A stretch of DNA of 64,000 nt from positions 1,116,001-1,180,000 of the forward strand of contig CAVVFO010000002.1 of NCBI GenBank assembly GCA_963747595.1, read 5' to 3'. How positions within the stretch are numbered: position 1 is the first letter of the stretch; each line of letters starts with the position of its first letter. Below, piece by piece: positions 54,125 to 61,943 of this stretch. A program made the position numbers and the translations under genes. The notes beneath the pieces were generated by a model. The model was not told where the DNA came from, did not search any database, and saw nothing but the letters and a program-made list of their open reading frames with translations. Source of the stretch: Oleiagrimonas sp963747595. GTDB lineage: Bacteria; Pseudomonadota; Gammaproteobacteria; Xanthomonadales; Rhodanobacteraceae.

Positions 54125-54561
54125 TCCGCCGCTCCGATCGCCTGCAGCGCGTCACCGACCTGGCCGAACGACGCAGCGACGAAGCCGGCCGCAGCGTCGC
54201 CGATCTGGACCGGCAACTGGCCGCAGCGCAACGGCAATTGAGCGAGCTGCAACGCTTCCGCCGCGAATACGAGGCGACGCCCGATGGCCGTGGCGTGGGC
54301 GTGGCGGCACTGCTGAACCGGCAGCGCTTTCTGCATCGCATCGATCAGGCCATTGGCCAGCAAAAACGCGACCTCGAACAGATCCGCCGCACGCTGGAGC
54401 AATCACGGCAAGCCTGGTTCGACACGCGCAACCGTCACAGTGCCCTGGACGGCGTCACCCAGCGCTATCGCGACGAGGAACAGCGCGCCGACGATCGCCA
54501 CGAGCAGAACGTCATCGATGAGCGCATGCAGCACCGTGACCGCGACCGGCATACGCACTGA
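54121..54561 (+). CDS. fliJ: Flagellar export protein FliJ
   Basis: 146 residues, almost entirely coiled coil (RLQRVTDLAERRSDEAGRSV and RFLHRIDQAIGQQKRDLEQI), fitting FliJ, the stalk-like part of the export ATPase. It follows fliI with a 4-bp overlap. It ends the fliE-fliJ run before the fliK promoter. Confidence 0.88.
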   Translation: MIRRSDRLQRVTDLAERRSDEAGRSVADLDRQLAAAQRQLSELQRFRREYEATPDGRGVGVAALLNRQRFLHRIDQAIGQQKRDLEQIRRTLEQSRQAWFDTRNRHSALDGVTQRYRDEEQRADDRHEQNVIDERMQHRDRDRHTH

Positions 54562-54589
54562 TGTCTTTTTCCACCACCGAAATGACCGC

Positions 54590-54605
54590 TGGCACGTTCA
54601 CTGCA
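54590..54605 (+). promoter_or_regulatory. Sigma-54 promoter for fliK
   Basis: TGGCAC-GTTCA-CTGCA keeps GG and GC at the correct spacing, with C instead of the first T of TTGC. It lies 20 bp upstream of the fliK ATG at 54626, which leaves a very short leader of about 10 nt; the ATG at 54644 would give a more usual distance. Confidence 0.8.
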
Positions 54606-54625
54606 TACCTCTTGTATTGAAAGCC

Positions 54626-55723
54626 ATGTCCCGGACCCCAGTCATGCCCACACTGCCCGCCTTCAATGCGCCCGCTCCCGCACCGCCGACTGACCGCAGC
54701 AAGGATCAGCCAACTCCACACGATAACGGTGCCGCGGGCACGTCCGGTGATTTCGGCAAGACGCTGGGCGACGTGCGCAATGGCGCCGCACAGGACAATG
54801 CGGCGCAGTCCGGGCACACGCAGGCGCATCCGGCACACACACGCAACGCGCACGACACGGCCAGCGCATCGAACGACAGCAAGCAGAAAGCCGACGAGGC
54901 AAGCGACAAACATGCGCCCGCCAGTGCGCTGACGCCATTCGTCCCCGGCCTGGAACTGCGGCCGGTCCTTGCCGCCGGCAACGGCAAATCCCTGCCGGCC
55001 GCGCAGAGCACGGGAAAGACGCAAACAGCGGCACATGGCGCGCACAACCGGGTCCAGTCGCTGCTGTCGCAACTCCGGAACACGGCAAAAAACCCGCTGA
55101 AGGCGGGAGCAGCGGCGGGTACGGGCACGGACGAGAGCGCTCGCGCTCTGCAGGCCTTCGCAAAAGCAGCGGTGCAAGGGCAGAACGGCGAAAAAAAGGA
55201 CATCGCGGCCAGCAGCATCGATGCCAGCCGCACAGGCCTGACCGCACTCAACCTGCAGGCGACACCTGCATCGGCCCAGCCCACGGCCGCGCATCAGTTG
55301 CAGATCCCGTCGGCACCGGGCAGCCCCGACTTCACCCAGTCCCTGAGCCAGCATGTGGCCTGGCTGGGATCGCAGGATATCCAGCAGGCGGTGATCCATC
55401 TCCATCCACGCGATCTGGGTCCGCTCAACGTCAACGTGCAGGTCAAGCACAACCAGGTGGACGTGAGCTTTGCCGTGCAGCACCCGGGCACGGTGCACGC
55501 CTTGCAGCAGACTCTGCCGCAGCTGGACACCCTGCTGGCGCAGCAGGGACTGAGCCTGGGTCAGGCGCAAGTCGGCCAGCAGCACAACCCGCAGCAGCAG
55601 GCCTCGCACGGCGATGGTGGCTCGGGGGGATCTGGCCACGCCGACGCCGTGGACGATCTGGCGATCGAGGCCCCGCTCCCTGCTCGCCAGCTGGCCGCGG
55701 GCCTGGTCGACGACTTCGCCTGA
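54626..55723 (+). CDS. fliK: Flagellar hook-length control protein FliK
   Basis: 365 residues from the ATG at 54626 (54644 also possible). The N-terminal half is polar and disordered-looking, rich in Ala, His and Gln. The C-terminal Flg_hook domain has FTQSLSQHVAWLGSQDIQQA, VIHLHPRDLGPLNVNVQVKH and LPQLDTLLAQQGLSLGQAQV, the FliK core. It measures the hook and triggers the FlhB switch. A REP-like repeat with IS copy 2 follows. Confidence 0.9.
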   Translation: MSRTPVMPTLPAFNAPAPAPPTDRSKDQPTPHDNGAAGTSGDFGKTLGDVRNGAAQDNAAQSGHTQAHPAHTRNAHDTASASNDSKQKADEASDKHAPASALTPFVPGLELRPVLAAGNGKSLPAAQSTGKTQTAAHGAHNRVQSLLSQLRNTAKNPLKAGAAAGTGTDESARALQAFAKAAVQGQNGEKKDIAASSIDASRTGLTALNLQATPASAQPTAAHQLQIPSAPGSPDFTQSLSQHVAWLGSQDIQQAVIHLHPRDLGPLNVNVQVKHNQVDVSFAVQHPGTVHALQQTLPQLDTLLAQQGLSLGQAQVGQQHNPQQQASHGDGGSGGSGHADAVDDLAIEAPLPARQLAAGLVDDFA

Positions 55724-55742
55724 CGTCCCCCGAAAAGTCCTC

Positions 55743-55892
55743 GTAGGGCGAATCAAGGAGCAACGCGACGGATCCGCCTGCTTGCGGGAAACCGGCCTAC
55801 GCTCACGGGCCGTTGCTGAGAGCGTGCGATCGGCCGTTGCCCTGCCTTCCCGCAAGCAGGCGGCTCCGTCGCGTTGCTCCTTGAGCCACCCT
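55743..55892. repeat. REP-like inverted repeat interrupted by IS copy 2
   Basis: Left arm GTAGGGCGAATCAAGGAGCA then ACGCGACGGATCCGCC and CTGCTTGC; right arm GCAAGCAGGCGGCTCCGTCGC then GTTGCTCCTTGAGCCACCCT. The expected terminal ACG is at 57217-57219, beyond the IS. The central loop is longer than in other copies. Confidence 0.88.
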
Positions 55893-56011
55893 TGTATGTT
55901 GGCTTTGCCCGTATTTTCACCCCCATTCACAAGCAAGAGAGAGTGGGCCTGTGTCAGCTGGAGATGCGACCCGGCATGATGCATGGTGTTCCAGTTCCCG
56001 GGTAGGCCGTA

Positions 56012-56127
56012 CCACCCTGGAGGCGAGATGATCTCGACCTCGTACGTAGAGCGGCCCCCCGCCTCATTGCCCACCGCGTGGAGTATCCGGAAGCCGGTTC
56101 AATGTGAGCCGGACTTCGCATCACAAG
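56012..56127 (+). ncRNA. Candidate bridge RNA core, IS copy 2
   Basis: The same four guide-like segments occur 8,382 bp downstream of those in copy 1: CCACCCT (56012-56018), CGTAG (56045-56049), GAGTATC (56081-56087) and ACAAG (56123-56127). The target of this copy is also CCACC-CT-ACG. The ends of the RNA are not determined. Confidence 0.75.
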
Positions 56128-56200
56128 GTCGCAGCGGCATCAAATGCGAGGTCGGGGAGCCTGAGAACATTCTTGCGCATATCCAGCGAGGTGTCAGTCC

Positions 56201-57199
56201 ATGAGCACGACATATGTCGGTATCGATATCGGAGCCAAATCGGCCGTGATGGCGTGGCGCGCACACGAGCGCACGCTGGGCACGACATCGTTCAAGCAGA
56301 CGGTGACCGGACACGCCGAACTGGTCAAAAAACTGCATACACTCAAGCCCACGTGCGTGGTGCTCGAAGCAACCGGGGTGTACTACTTTGACCTGGCTCT
56401 TGCGCTGATGCAGGCCTCCTTGCCGGTGGCCGTCATTAACCCGCGCAGTTACCACCACTTTGCCAAGTTGAAGCTAACGCAGACCAAGACCGACGCGACA
56501 GATGCCGCCTTGCTGGCCGAGTACGGCCAATGCCTGAAACCCACGCTTTGGGTGGCTCCAGAGCCACATCACTTGACCCTGCGTGACATCGGCCGTCAAC
56601 TCAATCGGATTGTGGCTGCGCGCACCCAAGCCAAGAACCGACTCCATGCACTGCGCGCTCGACACGGCACGCTGCCCCTGTTGCTGGACGATGAGGTGGA
56701 GGCCATCGACACGTTTGATGCGCGCATTGCACGGTTGACCGCAGCGGCCATGGAGCAGATCCGCGCGTCGAGCGAGTTGACCGCCCACTACACGCACCTG
56801 TTTGCCGCCAAGGGAATTGGCCAGACATCGGCGATCGCCCTGTTGGCCGAGCTGTGCGTCTTGCCGCGTGACCTCAAGGCTCCGCAAGTGAGTCGCCATG
56901 CCGGGCTGGACGTGCGCATCGTGCAGTCCGGGACCAGCGTGCACAAAGCGCCACGGCTGAGCAAGGCCGGCAATGCGTATCTGCGCAGCGCGCTGTACAT
57001 GCCTGCCCTGAGTGCCTCCGCCCACGATCCGCGCGCCCATGCCTTCTACGTGGCTCTGCAAGGCCGCGGCAAGAAGAAGATGCAGGGTATCGCCGCCATC
57101 ATGCGCAAATACCTCACCGGCGCTTGGGCCTGCATGCGCAACAATGAACCCTTCGACTCCATCAAGCTGTTCAGCGATATTCACGTCGCTGAGGCTTGA
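56201..57199 (+). CDS. IS110-family DEDD transposase/recombinase, copy 2
   Basis: 332 residues, intact, with the same DEDD residues (Asp9, Glu56, Asp98, Asp101) and Ser243 region as copy 1. It differs by Lys49, Ala177 and Ile321. It belongs to the family that excises as a circle and inserts without classical terminal inverted repeats. Confidence 0.95.
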   Translation: MSTTYVGIDIGAKSAVMAWRAHERTLGTTSFKQTVTGHAELVKKLHTLKPTCVVLEATGVYYFDLALALMQASLPVAVINPRSYHHFAKLKLTQTKTDATDAALLAEYGQCLKPTLWVAPEPHHLTLRDIGRQLNRIVAARTQAKNRLHALRARHGTLPLLLDDEVEAIDTFDARIARLTAAAMEQIRASSELTAHYTHLFAAKGIGQTSAIALLAELCVLPRDLKAPQVSRHAGLDVRIVQSGTSVHKAPRLSKAGNAYLRSALYMPALSASAHDPRAHAFYVALQGRGKKKMQGIAAIMRKYLTGAWACMRNNEPFDSIKLFSDIHVAEA

Positions 57200-57356
57200 C
57201 CGGAAACAGAGTATCTACGCGGTAGGAACAGCCTGGTGACGCAGGCCACAAAACGTCACCGTCGATTTGACGTCGGACGTCAGTTTCCTGACATCCCGTC
57301 GCGAAGATTAAAAACAAACCACTGAATTGAAAGAAGTTATCTGGCGAAAACCGGAG

Positions 57357-57372
57357 TGGCACGACGCTTGCT
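57357..57372 (+). promoter_or_regulatory. Sigma-54 promoter for fliLMNOPQR
   Basis: TGGCAC-GACGC-TTGCT matches the consensus. The fliL ATG is 52 bp downstream, and the IS right end is 140 bp upstream. Confidence 0.93.
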
Positions 57373-57423
57373 AATCCTCCTTGGCAAGCATCTTTCGTCA
57401 CGCAGTCCCGGAGTCGCGCCAAC

Positions 57424-57921
57424 ATGGCTGAAGCTGAACCCACCCCCGCCCTGAAAAAATCCGGCGGCAAGAAAAAATGGCTGATCATCGTGATCGTGCT
57501 GGTGGTGCTGGTCTGCGCCGGCGCCGGCGCGTTCGTGATGCTGGGCACATCCACAGGCACGCCGGGTTCCGCCCGTGCCGCGCCCAAGCCGATACTGACC
57601 AAGCAGCCGCAATACCTGCCGTTGGACCCGGCCTTCGTAGTCAATTTCCGCGGCGATCAGGACCATCACTTCCTGCAGATCGGGGTGACGCTGATGACGC
57701 ACGATCCGGAGGCCGTGACGGCAGTCAAGGCCGCCAATCCGGTGATCCGCAACGCCCTGCTGCTGCTGTTCAGCAGCCAGAACGATAGCGCGCTGATGAG
57801 CGCGGACGGCAAGCGCAAGTTGCAGGCGCAGGCGCTCGAGGCAGTGCAGCAGGTGATCGACCAGCAGATCGGGCGGCCGGGTATCGAAGCCGTGTATTTC
57901 ACCAGTTTCGTGATGCAGTGA
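57424..57921 (+). CDS. fliL: Flagellar basal-body-associated protein FliL
   Basis: 165 residues. A lysine-rich cytoplasmic N-terminus (LKKSGGKKKW) precedes one membrane helix (about residues 20-41), then a periplasmic domain with YLPLDPAFVVNFRGDQDHHF and a C-terminal GIEAVYFTSFVMQ, the FliL ending. It supports stator function. It is the first gene of fliLMNOP. Confidence 0.93.
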   Translation: MAEAEPTPALKKSGGKKKWLIIVIVLVVLVCAGAGAFVMLGTSTGTPGSARAAPKPILTKQPQYLPLDPAFVVNFRGDQDHHFLQIGVTLMTHDPEAVTAVKAANPVIRNALLLLFSSQNDSALMSADGKRKLQAQALEAVQQVIDQQIGRPGIEAVYFTSFVMQ

Positions 57922-57931
57922 GGCGGCCACG

Positions 57932-58972
57932 GTGAGCGACGTACTTTCCCAGGAAGAAATCGACGCGCTGCTGGACGGTGTCGGCAGCGGCGAGGTGGAC
58001 ACCCAGGCGGAGGCCGCGCCTGCGGGCGGCGTGCAGTCGTTCGATTTCGCGCAGCAAGACCGCATCGTGCGCGGGCGACTGCCCACGCTGGAGATGGTCA
58101 ACGATCGTTTCGCGCGCTACTTCCGCGCCAATCTGTTCAGCGTGCTGCGCCGCTCCTGCGAGGTGTCGGTGCTGGGCGTGAAGATGTCCAAGTTTTCCGA
58201 GTACGTGCGCGGCCTGGCCGTGCCCAGCAATCTCAACCTGATCCGCGTGCGGCCGCTGCGCGGCACCGCGCTGATGGTATTCGAGCCGCGTCTGGTATTC
58301 AGCGTGATCGACAACTTCTTCGGCGGCGACGGGCGCTACACCGCGCGCATCGAGGGCCGCGATTTCACGCCCACCGAGAACCGCGTCATCCAGATCGTGC
58401 TGACCGAGGCCTTCCAGGCCGCCATGGAGGCCTGGCAGCCGGTGCTGAAACTGCAGTTCGAGTTCGTCAACTCCGAGATCAACCCGCAGTTCGCCAACAT
58501 CGTCAGCCCCACCGAAACCGTGGTCATCTCCAAATTCCGCGTGGAACTGGATGGCGGCGGCGGCGAGATTCACCTGACCATGCCCTACGCGATGGTCGAG
58601 CCGATCCGCGAACTGCTGGACGCCGGCGTGCAGAGCGACAGCTCCGAACAGGACGAGCGCTGGGTGCAGAACCTGCACGAGGAAGTTCTGGATGCGCAGG
58701 TGGAACTGATCCCGCGCATGGCCGAAACCACCATCAGCATCCGTGATTTCGTGCATCTTCGCCCCGGCGACGTGATTCCCATCGAGCAACCCGAGCAGCT
58801 GCTGGTGTTCGCCGAGGACGTGCCGATTTTCCGCGGCCGCCTGGGTGTCAGCGACGGCAACAATGCGGTGCGCTTCGAAAAGCTCCTGCGCAAGCCCGAC
58901 CTGCCCAGCCCCGTGGCCGTCATGGCCGACTCCAGACCGGTCAACTCCAAAGTGGCCAAGGAAACCGCATGA
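57932..58972 (+). CDS. fliM: Flagellar motor switch protein FliM
   Basis: 346 residues, GTG start. The N-terminal SDVLSQEEIDALLDGV is the CheY-binding peptide. The middle domain has GSLRGTALMVFEP-type sequence (PLRGTALMVFEPRLVFSVID) and FFGGDGRY, and the C-terminal SpoA domain has HLRPGDVIPIEQPEQLLVFA. It overlaps fliN by 4 bp. Confidence 0.95.
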   Translation: MSDVLSQEEIDALLDGVGSGEVDTQAEAAPAGGVQSFDFAQQDRIVRGRLPTLEMVNDRFARYFRANLFSVLRRSCEVSVLGVKMSKFSEYVRGLAVPSNLNLIRVRPLRGTALMVFEPRLVFSVIDNFFGGDGRYTARIEGRDFTPTENRVIQIVLTEAFQAAMEAWQPVLKLQFEFVNSEINPQFANIVSPTETVVISKFRVELDGGGGEIHLTMPYAMVEPIRELLDAGVQSDSSEQDERWVQNLHEEVLDAQVELIPRMAETTISIRDFVHLRPGDVIPIEQPEQLLVFAEDVPIFRGRLGVSDGNNAVRFEKLLRKPDLPSPVAVMADSRPVNSKVAKETA

Positions 58973-59328
58973 ACACCCCCGTCAACCCCGAAAATCCCCA
59001 GGCCACCGACGGTGCCGCAAAAGTGGAGTTCGAAACCCTCCAGGACGGTGCCACGGGTGGCGGCAACGAAGTCAACCTGGACGTCATCCTGGACGTGCCG
59101 GTCACCCTGGCCATGGAAGTGGGCCGCACCCAGATCAGCATCCGCAACCTGATGCAGCTCAACCAGGGCTCGGTGGTGGAGCTGGACCGCGCCGCGGGCG
59201 AGCCGCTGGATGTGTACGTCAACAACACCTTGGTCGCCCATGGCGAAGTGGTCGTGGTCAACGAGAAGTTCGGCATTCGCCTGACCGACGTGATCAGCCC
59301 CGCCGAACGGGTGCGCAAGCTGCGATGA
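58969..59328 (+). CDS. fliN: Flagellar motor switch protein FliN
   Basis: 119 residues. The SpoA core LDVILDVPVTLAMEVGRTQI, then LMQLNQGSVVELDRAAGEPL and VYVNNTLVAHGEVVVVNEKF, is standard. The C-ring base and export docking site. It overlaps fliM and fliO by 4 bp. Confidence 0.95.
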   Translation: MNTPVNPENPQATDGAAKVEFETLQDGATGGGNEVNLDVILDVPVTLAMEVGRTQISIRNLMQLNQGSVVELDRAAGEPLDVYVNNTLVAHGEVVVVNEKFGIRLTDVISPAERVRKLR

Positions 59329-59777
59329 GCATCCGCCGTCCATTCCTGCTGGCTCTGCCGGCAGCCGCCCTGCTCGCCTGCCCCTGGCTGCTGCAGGCCG
59401 CTCCGGCCGCGGCCGGCAGTGCGGCAGCCGCGGCAAGTCCCGCGGTCCCCGGCATGGCCGGCGAACTGTTGCGCGTGGTACTGGGCCTGATCGCGGTCGT
59501 GGCCGTCATTCTCGGCGCCGGCTGGTTCGGCCGTCGTGCGCAATCGCGCGTGCGCGGCGGCGGTCGCCACATGCGCTGCCTGGAAACGCTGGCCGTAGGC
59601 GCCAAGGAACGCGTCCTGCTGATGGAAGTGGGCGAAAAGCAGCTGGTGGTGGGCGTCACTCCCGGCGGTCTGCGCACGCTGCTGGTGCTGGATGAAAAGC
59701 TGACGGCAACGTCGACGGAAACGGTTCCCGGCACGAACTTCCGCAGCCTGCTGACGCAGTGGAAAAAACCCTCATGA
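59325..59777 (+). CDS. fliO: Flagellar export gate assembly protein FliO
   Basis: 150 residues. A signal-like first hydrophobic segment (FLLALPAAALLACPWLLQA) and a second membrane helix (about residues 46-66, LLRVVLGLIAVVAVILGAGWF) precede the cytoplasmic domain LAVGAKERVLLMEVGEKQLV, typical of FliO. It helps assemble the FliP ring. It overlaps fliP by 4 bp. Confidence 0.9.
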   Translation: MSIRRPFLLALPAAALLACPWLLQAAPAAAGSAAAAASPAVPGMAGELLRVVLGLIAVVAVILGAGWFGRRAQSRVRGGGRHMRCLETLAVGAKERVLLMEVGEKQLVVGVTPGGLRTLLVLDEKLTATSTETVPGTNFRSLLTQWKKPS

Positions 59778-60613
59778 CGGTGCTGCAACGCGGACATGCT
59801 CCGCAGAATGGGCACCGGAGCCGGCTCGCCCCGATGCCCCGCCCGACCCACTGGCTTGCAGGTCGCAGCGTCCTGGTGGTGGTCATCGGCCTCATGCTGC
59901 TGGCGCTGCCGACCTTGCTGGCTGCGCAGCCAGTGCCGGGGCTGACCGCACTCACCGTGCATACCGGCAAGGCCGGCGCACAGACCTGGAGCCTGTCGAT
60001 CCAGCTGCTGGTATTGATGACGGCGCTGACCTTGCTGCCGGCCATCCTGCTGATGATGACCTCGTTCACGCGCATCATCATCGTGCTGAGCTTCATGCGC
60101 CAGGCGCTGGGCACCTCGCAGTCGCCGCCCAACCAGGTGCTGCTGGGCCTGGCCCTGTTCCTCACCTTGTTCGTGATGTCCCCGGTATTGAACAAGGCCT
60201 ACAACCAGGCGGTGCAGCCCTACATGGCCGGCACGCTGACGGCGGCACAGGCGCTGCCCCAGGCCACCGCACCGTTCAAGCAATTCATGCTGAAGCAGAC
60301 GCGCGGGCCGGACCTGCGCCTGTTCGCCAAGCTGGCCGGCGACAAGCCCTACCAGAACAAGGCCGACGTGCCTTTTCGTGTCGCGGTGCCGGCCTTCGTC
60401 ACCAGCGAGCTGAAGACGGCGTTCGAGATGGGTTTCCTGTTGTTCATCCCGTTCCTGATCATCGATCTGGTGGTGGCCAGCGTGCTGATGTCGATGGGCA
60501 TGATGATGGTCTCGCCGATGCTCATCTCGCTGCCGTTCAAGATCATGCTGTTCGTGCTGGTGGACGGCTGGACCCTGCTGCTGGGCACGCTGGCCGGCAG
60601 CTTCTATACGTAA
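59774..60613 (+). CDS. fliP: Flagellar type III export protein FliP
   Basis: 279 residues from the ATG overlapping fliO. A signal peptide precedes the four-helix integral protein with TSFTRIIIVLSFMRQALGTS, PPNQVLLGLALFLTLFVMSP and MSMGMMMVSPMLISLPFKIM. It forms the core export pore with FliQ and FliR. Unusually, 252 bp with a repeat separate it from fliQ. Confidence 0.95.
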   Translation: MTVLQRGHAPQNGHRSRLAPMPRPTHWLAGRSVLVVVIGLMLLALPTLLAAQPVPGLTALTVHTGKAGAQTWSLSIQLLVLMTALTLLPAILLMMTSFTRIIIVLSFMRQALGTSQSPPNQVLLGLALFLTLFVMSPVLNKAYNQAVQPYMAGTLTAAQALPQATAPFKQFMLKQTRGPDLRLFAKLAGDKPYQNKADVPFRVAVPAFVTSELKTAFEMGFLLFIPFLIIDLVVASVLMSMGMMMVSPMLISLPFKIMLFVLVDGWTLLLGTLAGSFYT

Positions 60614-60670
60614 AAGGCATGTCGAACCCCCTTATCCGCATCATCTCCACAGAAACGTACGGTTTTTCAG

Positions 60671-60796
60671 CAACCCAACGACATCCGTTCGCCCTGATGC
60701 TTCGGCAGGCTCAGCACGGGGTACGCTTCGCGTATCGAAGGGCAGTCTCCACGCATCCCGCGCCGTTCATGGTTCGATACCTCACCACGAACGGGT
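60671..60796. repeat. REP-like inverted element, second family, between fliP and fliQ
   Basis: CAACCCAACGACATCCGTTC and GCCCTGATGCTTCGGCAGGC are followed by TATCGAAGGGCAGTCTCCACG and, inverted, CCACGAACGGGTG. It is related to the sequence at 29647-29779 between flgF and flgG. The rest of the fliP-fliQ gap has no visible promoter. Confidence 0.75.
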
Positions 60797-60865
60797 GAAG
60801 TGCCCGGCAACTCATTGAGCCTGCCAGCACATGATTTTCTTTTATCGCTTCAGGTCGTTCCAGCC

Positions 60866-61135
60866 ATGACTCCAGAATCCTTGATCGCCTTCGGTCAGCA
60901 CGCCCTCTACGTGGGCATGATGATCGGCGCCCCGCTGCTGCTCACCGCGCTGGTGGTGGGCCTGATCATCGGCATGTTCCAGGCCGCCACGCAGATCAAC
61001 GAGATGACGCTGAGCTTCATCCCCAAACTGCTGGCGATGGCTGCGGTGATGCTGATCACCGGCCCGTGGATGCTGCGCACCCTGGTGGCCTTCACCCGTC
61101 ACGTGATCGTGACGCTGCCCACGGCCGTGCGCTGA
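60866..61135 (+). CDS. fliQ: Flagellar type III export protein FliQ
   Basis: 89 residues with two membrane helices and the motifs PESLIAFGQHALYVGMMIG, ALVVGLIIGMFQAATQINE and TLSFIPKLLAMAAVMLITG, the complete FliQ pattern. The start at 60866 gives the normal length; an in-frame ATG at 60800 adds 22 unlike residues. Confidence 0.95.
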   Translation: MTPESLIAFGQHALYVGMMIGAPLLLTALVVGLIIGMFQAATQINEMTLSFIPKLLAMAAVMLITGPWMLRTLVAFTRHVIVTLPTAVR

Positions 61136-61157
61136 CCGCGCGGCGGATGCGACCGGC

Positions 61158-61931
61158 ATGAACATCGACGTGGGCCAGCTGCAGCAGTGGATCGCCATGC
61201 TGCTGTGGCCCCTGGCCCGGGTTTCCGGGCTGGCACTGGTGGCGCCGATTTTCGGCGCCACGGTGATCCCGGCACGAGTTCGCATGGGCCTGGTGCTGGT
61301 GCTTTCACTCGCCCTGATGCCGCTGGTGCAGGTGCCGCAGGGCATCGATCCGTTGAGCCTGAAAAGCCTGCTGGTGGTGATCGAGCAATTGATCACCGGC
61401 GCCGCCATCGGTCTGGTGTTGCGCCTGGCATTCGAGGCGGTCTCCGTCGCCGGCCAGGTGATCGCCTCGACCATGGGCCTGGGATTTGCCGAGGTGGTCA
61501 GCCCGCAGGGCGGTACGCAGACCCAGGTGTTGAGCCAGTTCTACATGGTCATGGTCACACTGCTGTTTCTGGCCATGGATGGCCACCTGGAATTGCTGCG
61601 CCTGCTGGCCGACGGCCTGCACGGCAAGTCGCTGGCCGATACGCACATCGATGACCAGGCCATGTGGCAGATGCTGGGCTGGGCCGGGCATCTTTTTTCC
61701 GGCGCGGTGCGCGTGGCCCTGCCGGCATTGATGGCGCTGCTGATCGTCAACGCCGGTTTCGGCGCCATCAGCCGTGCCGCGCCTTCCATGAACCTGTTTG
61801 CAGTCGGCTTTCCCATCACCCTGTCGCTGGGCTTCATCGTGGTATGGCTGTCGCTGCGCCTGTTGCCCGGTGCGTTCAACGCCCTGCTGGACTCGGCCAC
61901 GCCGCTGATGCGCGCGCTGGCAGGAAGTTAG
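61158..61931 (+). CDS. fliR: Flagellar type III export protein FliR
   Basis: 257 residues, several membrane helices. It has FRVSGLALVAPIFG-like sequence (ARVSGLALVAPIFGATVIPA), SVAGQVIASTMGLGFAEVVS and the C-terminal SLGFIVVWLSLRLLPGAFNA. It completes the FliPQR pore. It lies 22 bp after fliQ and 12 bp before flhB. Confidence 0.94.
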   Translation: MNIDVGQLQQWIAMLLWPLARVSGLALVAPIFGATVIPARVRMGLVLVLSLALMPLVQVPQGIDPLSLKSLLVVIEQLITGAAIGLVLRLAFEAVSVAGQVIASTMGLGFAEVVSPQGGTQTQVLSQFYMVMVTLLFLAMDGHLELLRLLADGLHGKSLADTHIDDQAMWQMLGWAGHLFSGAVRVALPALMALLIVNAGFGAISRAAPSMNLFAVGFPITLSLGFIVVWLSLRLLPGAFNALLDSATPLMRALAGS

Positions 61932-61943
61932 GAGTCTGCAACC

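Larger units (their letters stand above)
55893..57216 (+). mobile_element. IS110-family insertion sequence, copy 2
   Basis: A 1,324-bp element flanked by CT at 55891-55892 and 57215-57216, same length and orientation as copy 1. One visible leader difference is A in copy 1 (CCCAGCATG) and G here (CCCGGCATG). It lies between fliK and the fliL promoter. The two copies enclose fliE to fliK as direct repeats about 7 kb apart. Confidence 0.92.

Noticed and set aside
55893..57216. Composite transposon formed by the two IS copies carrying fliE-fliK
   Set aside because: The genes between are core flagellar genes in their normal order and the IS110 mechanism does not mobilise flanked segments in that way; independent insertions explain it better.
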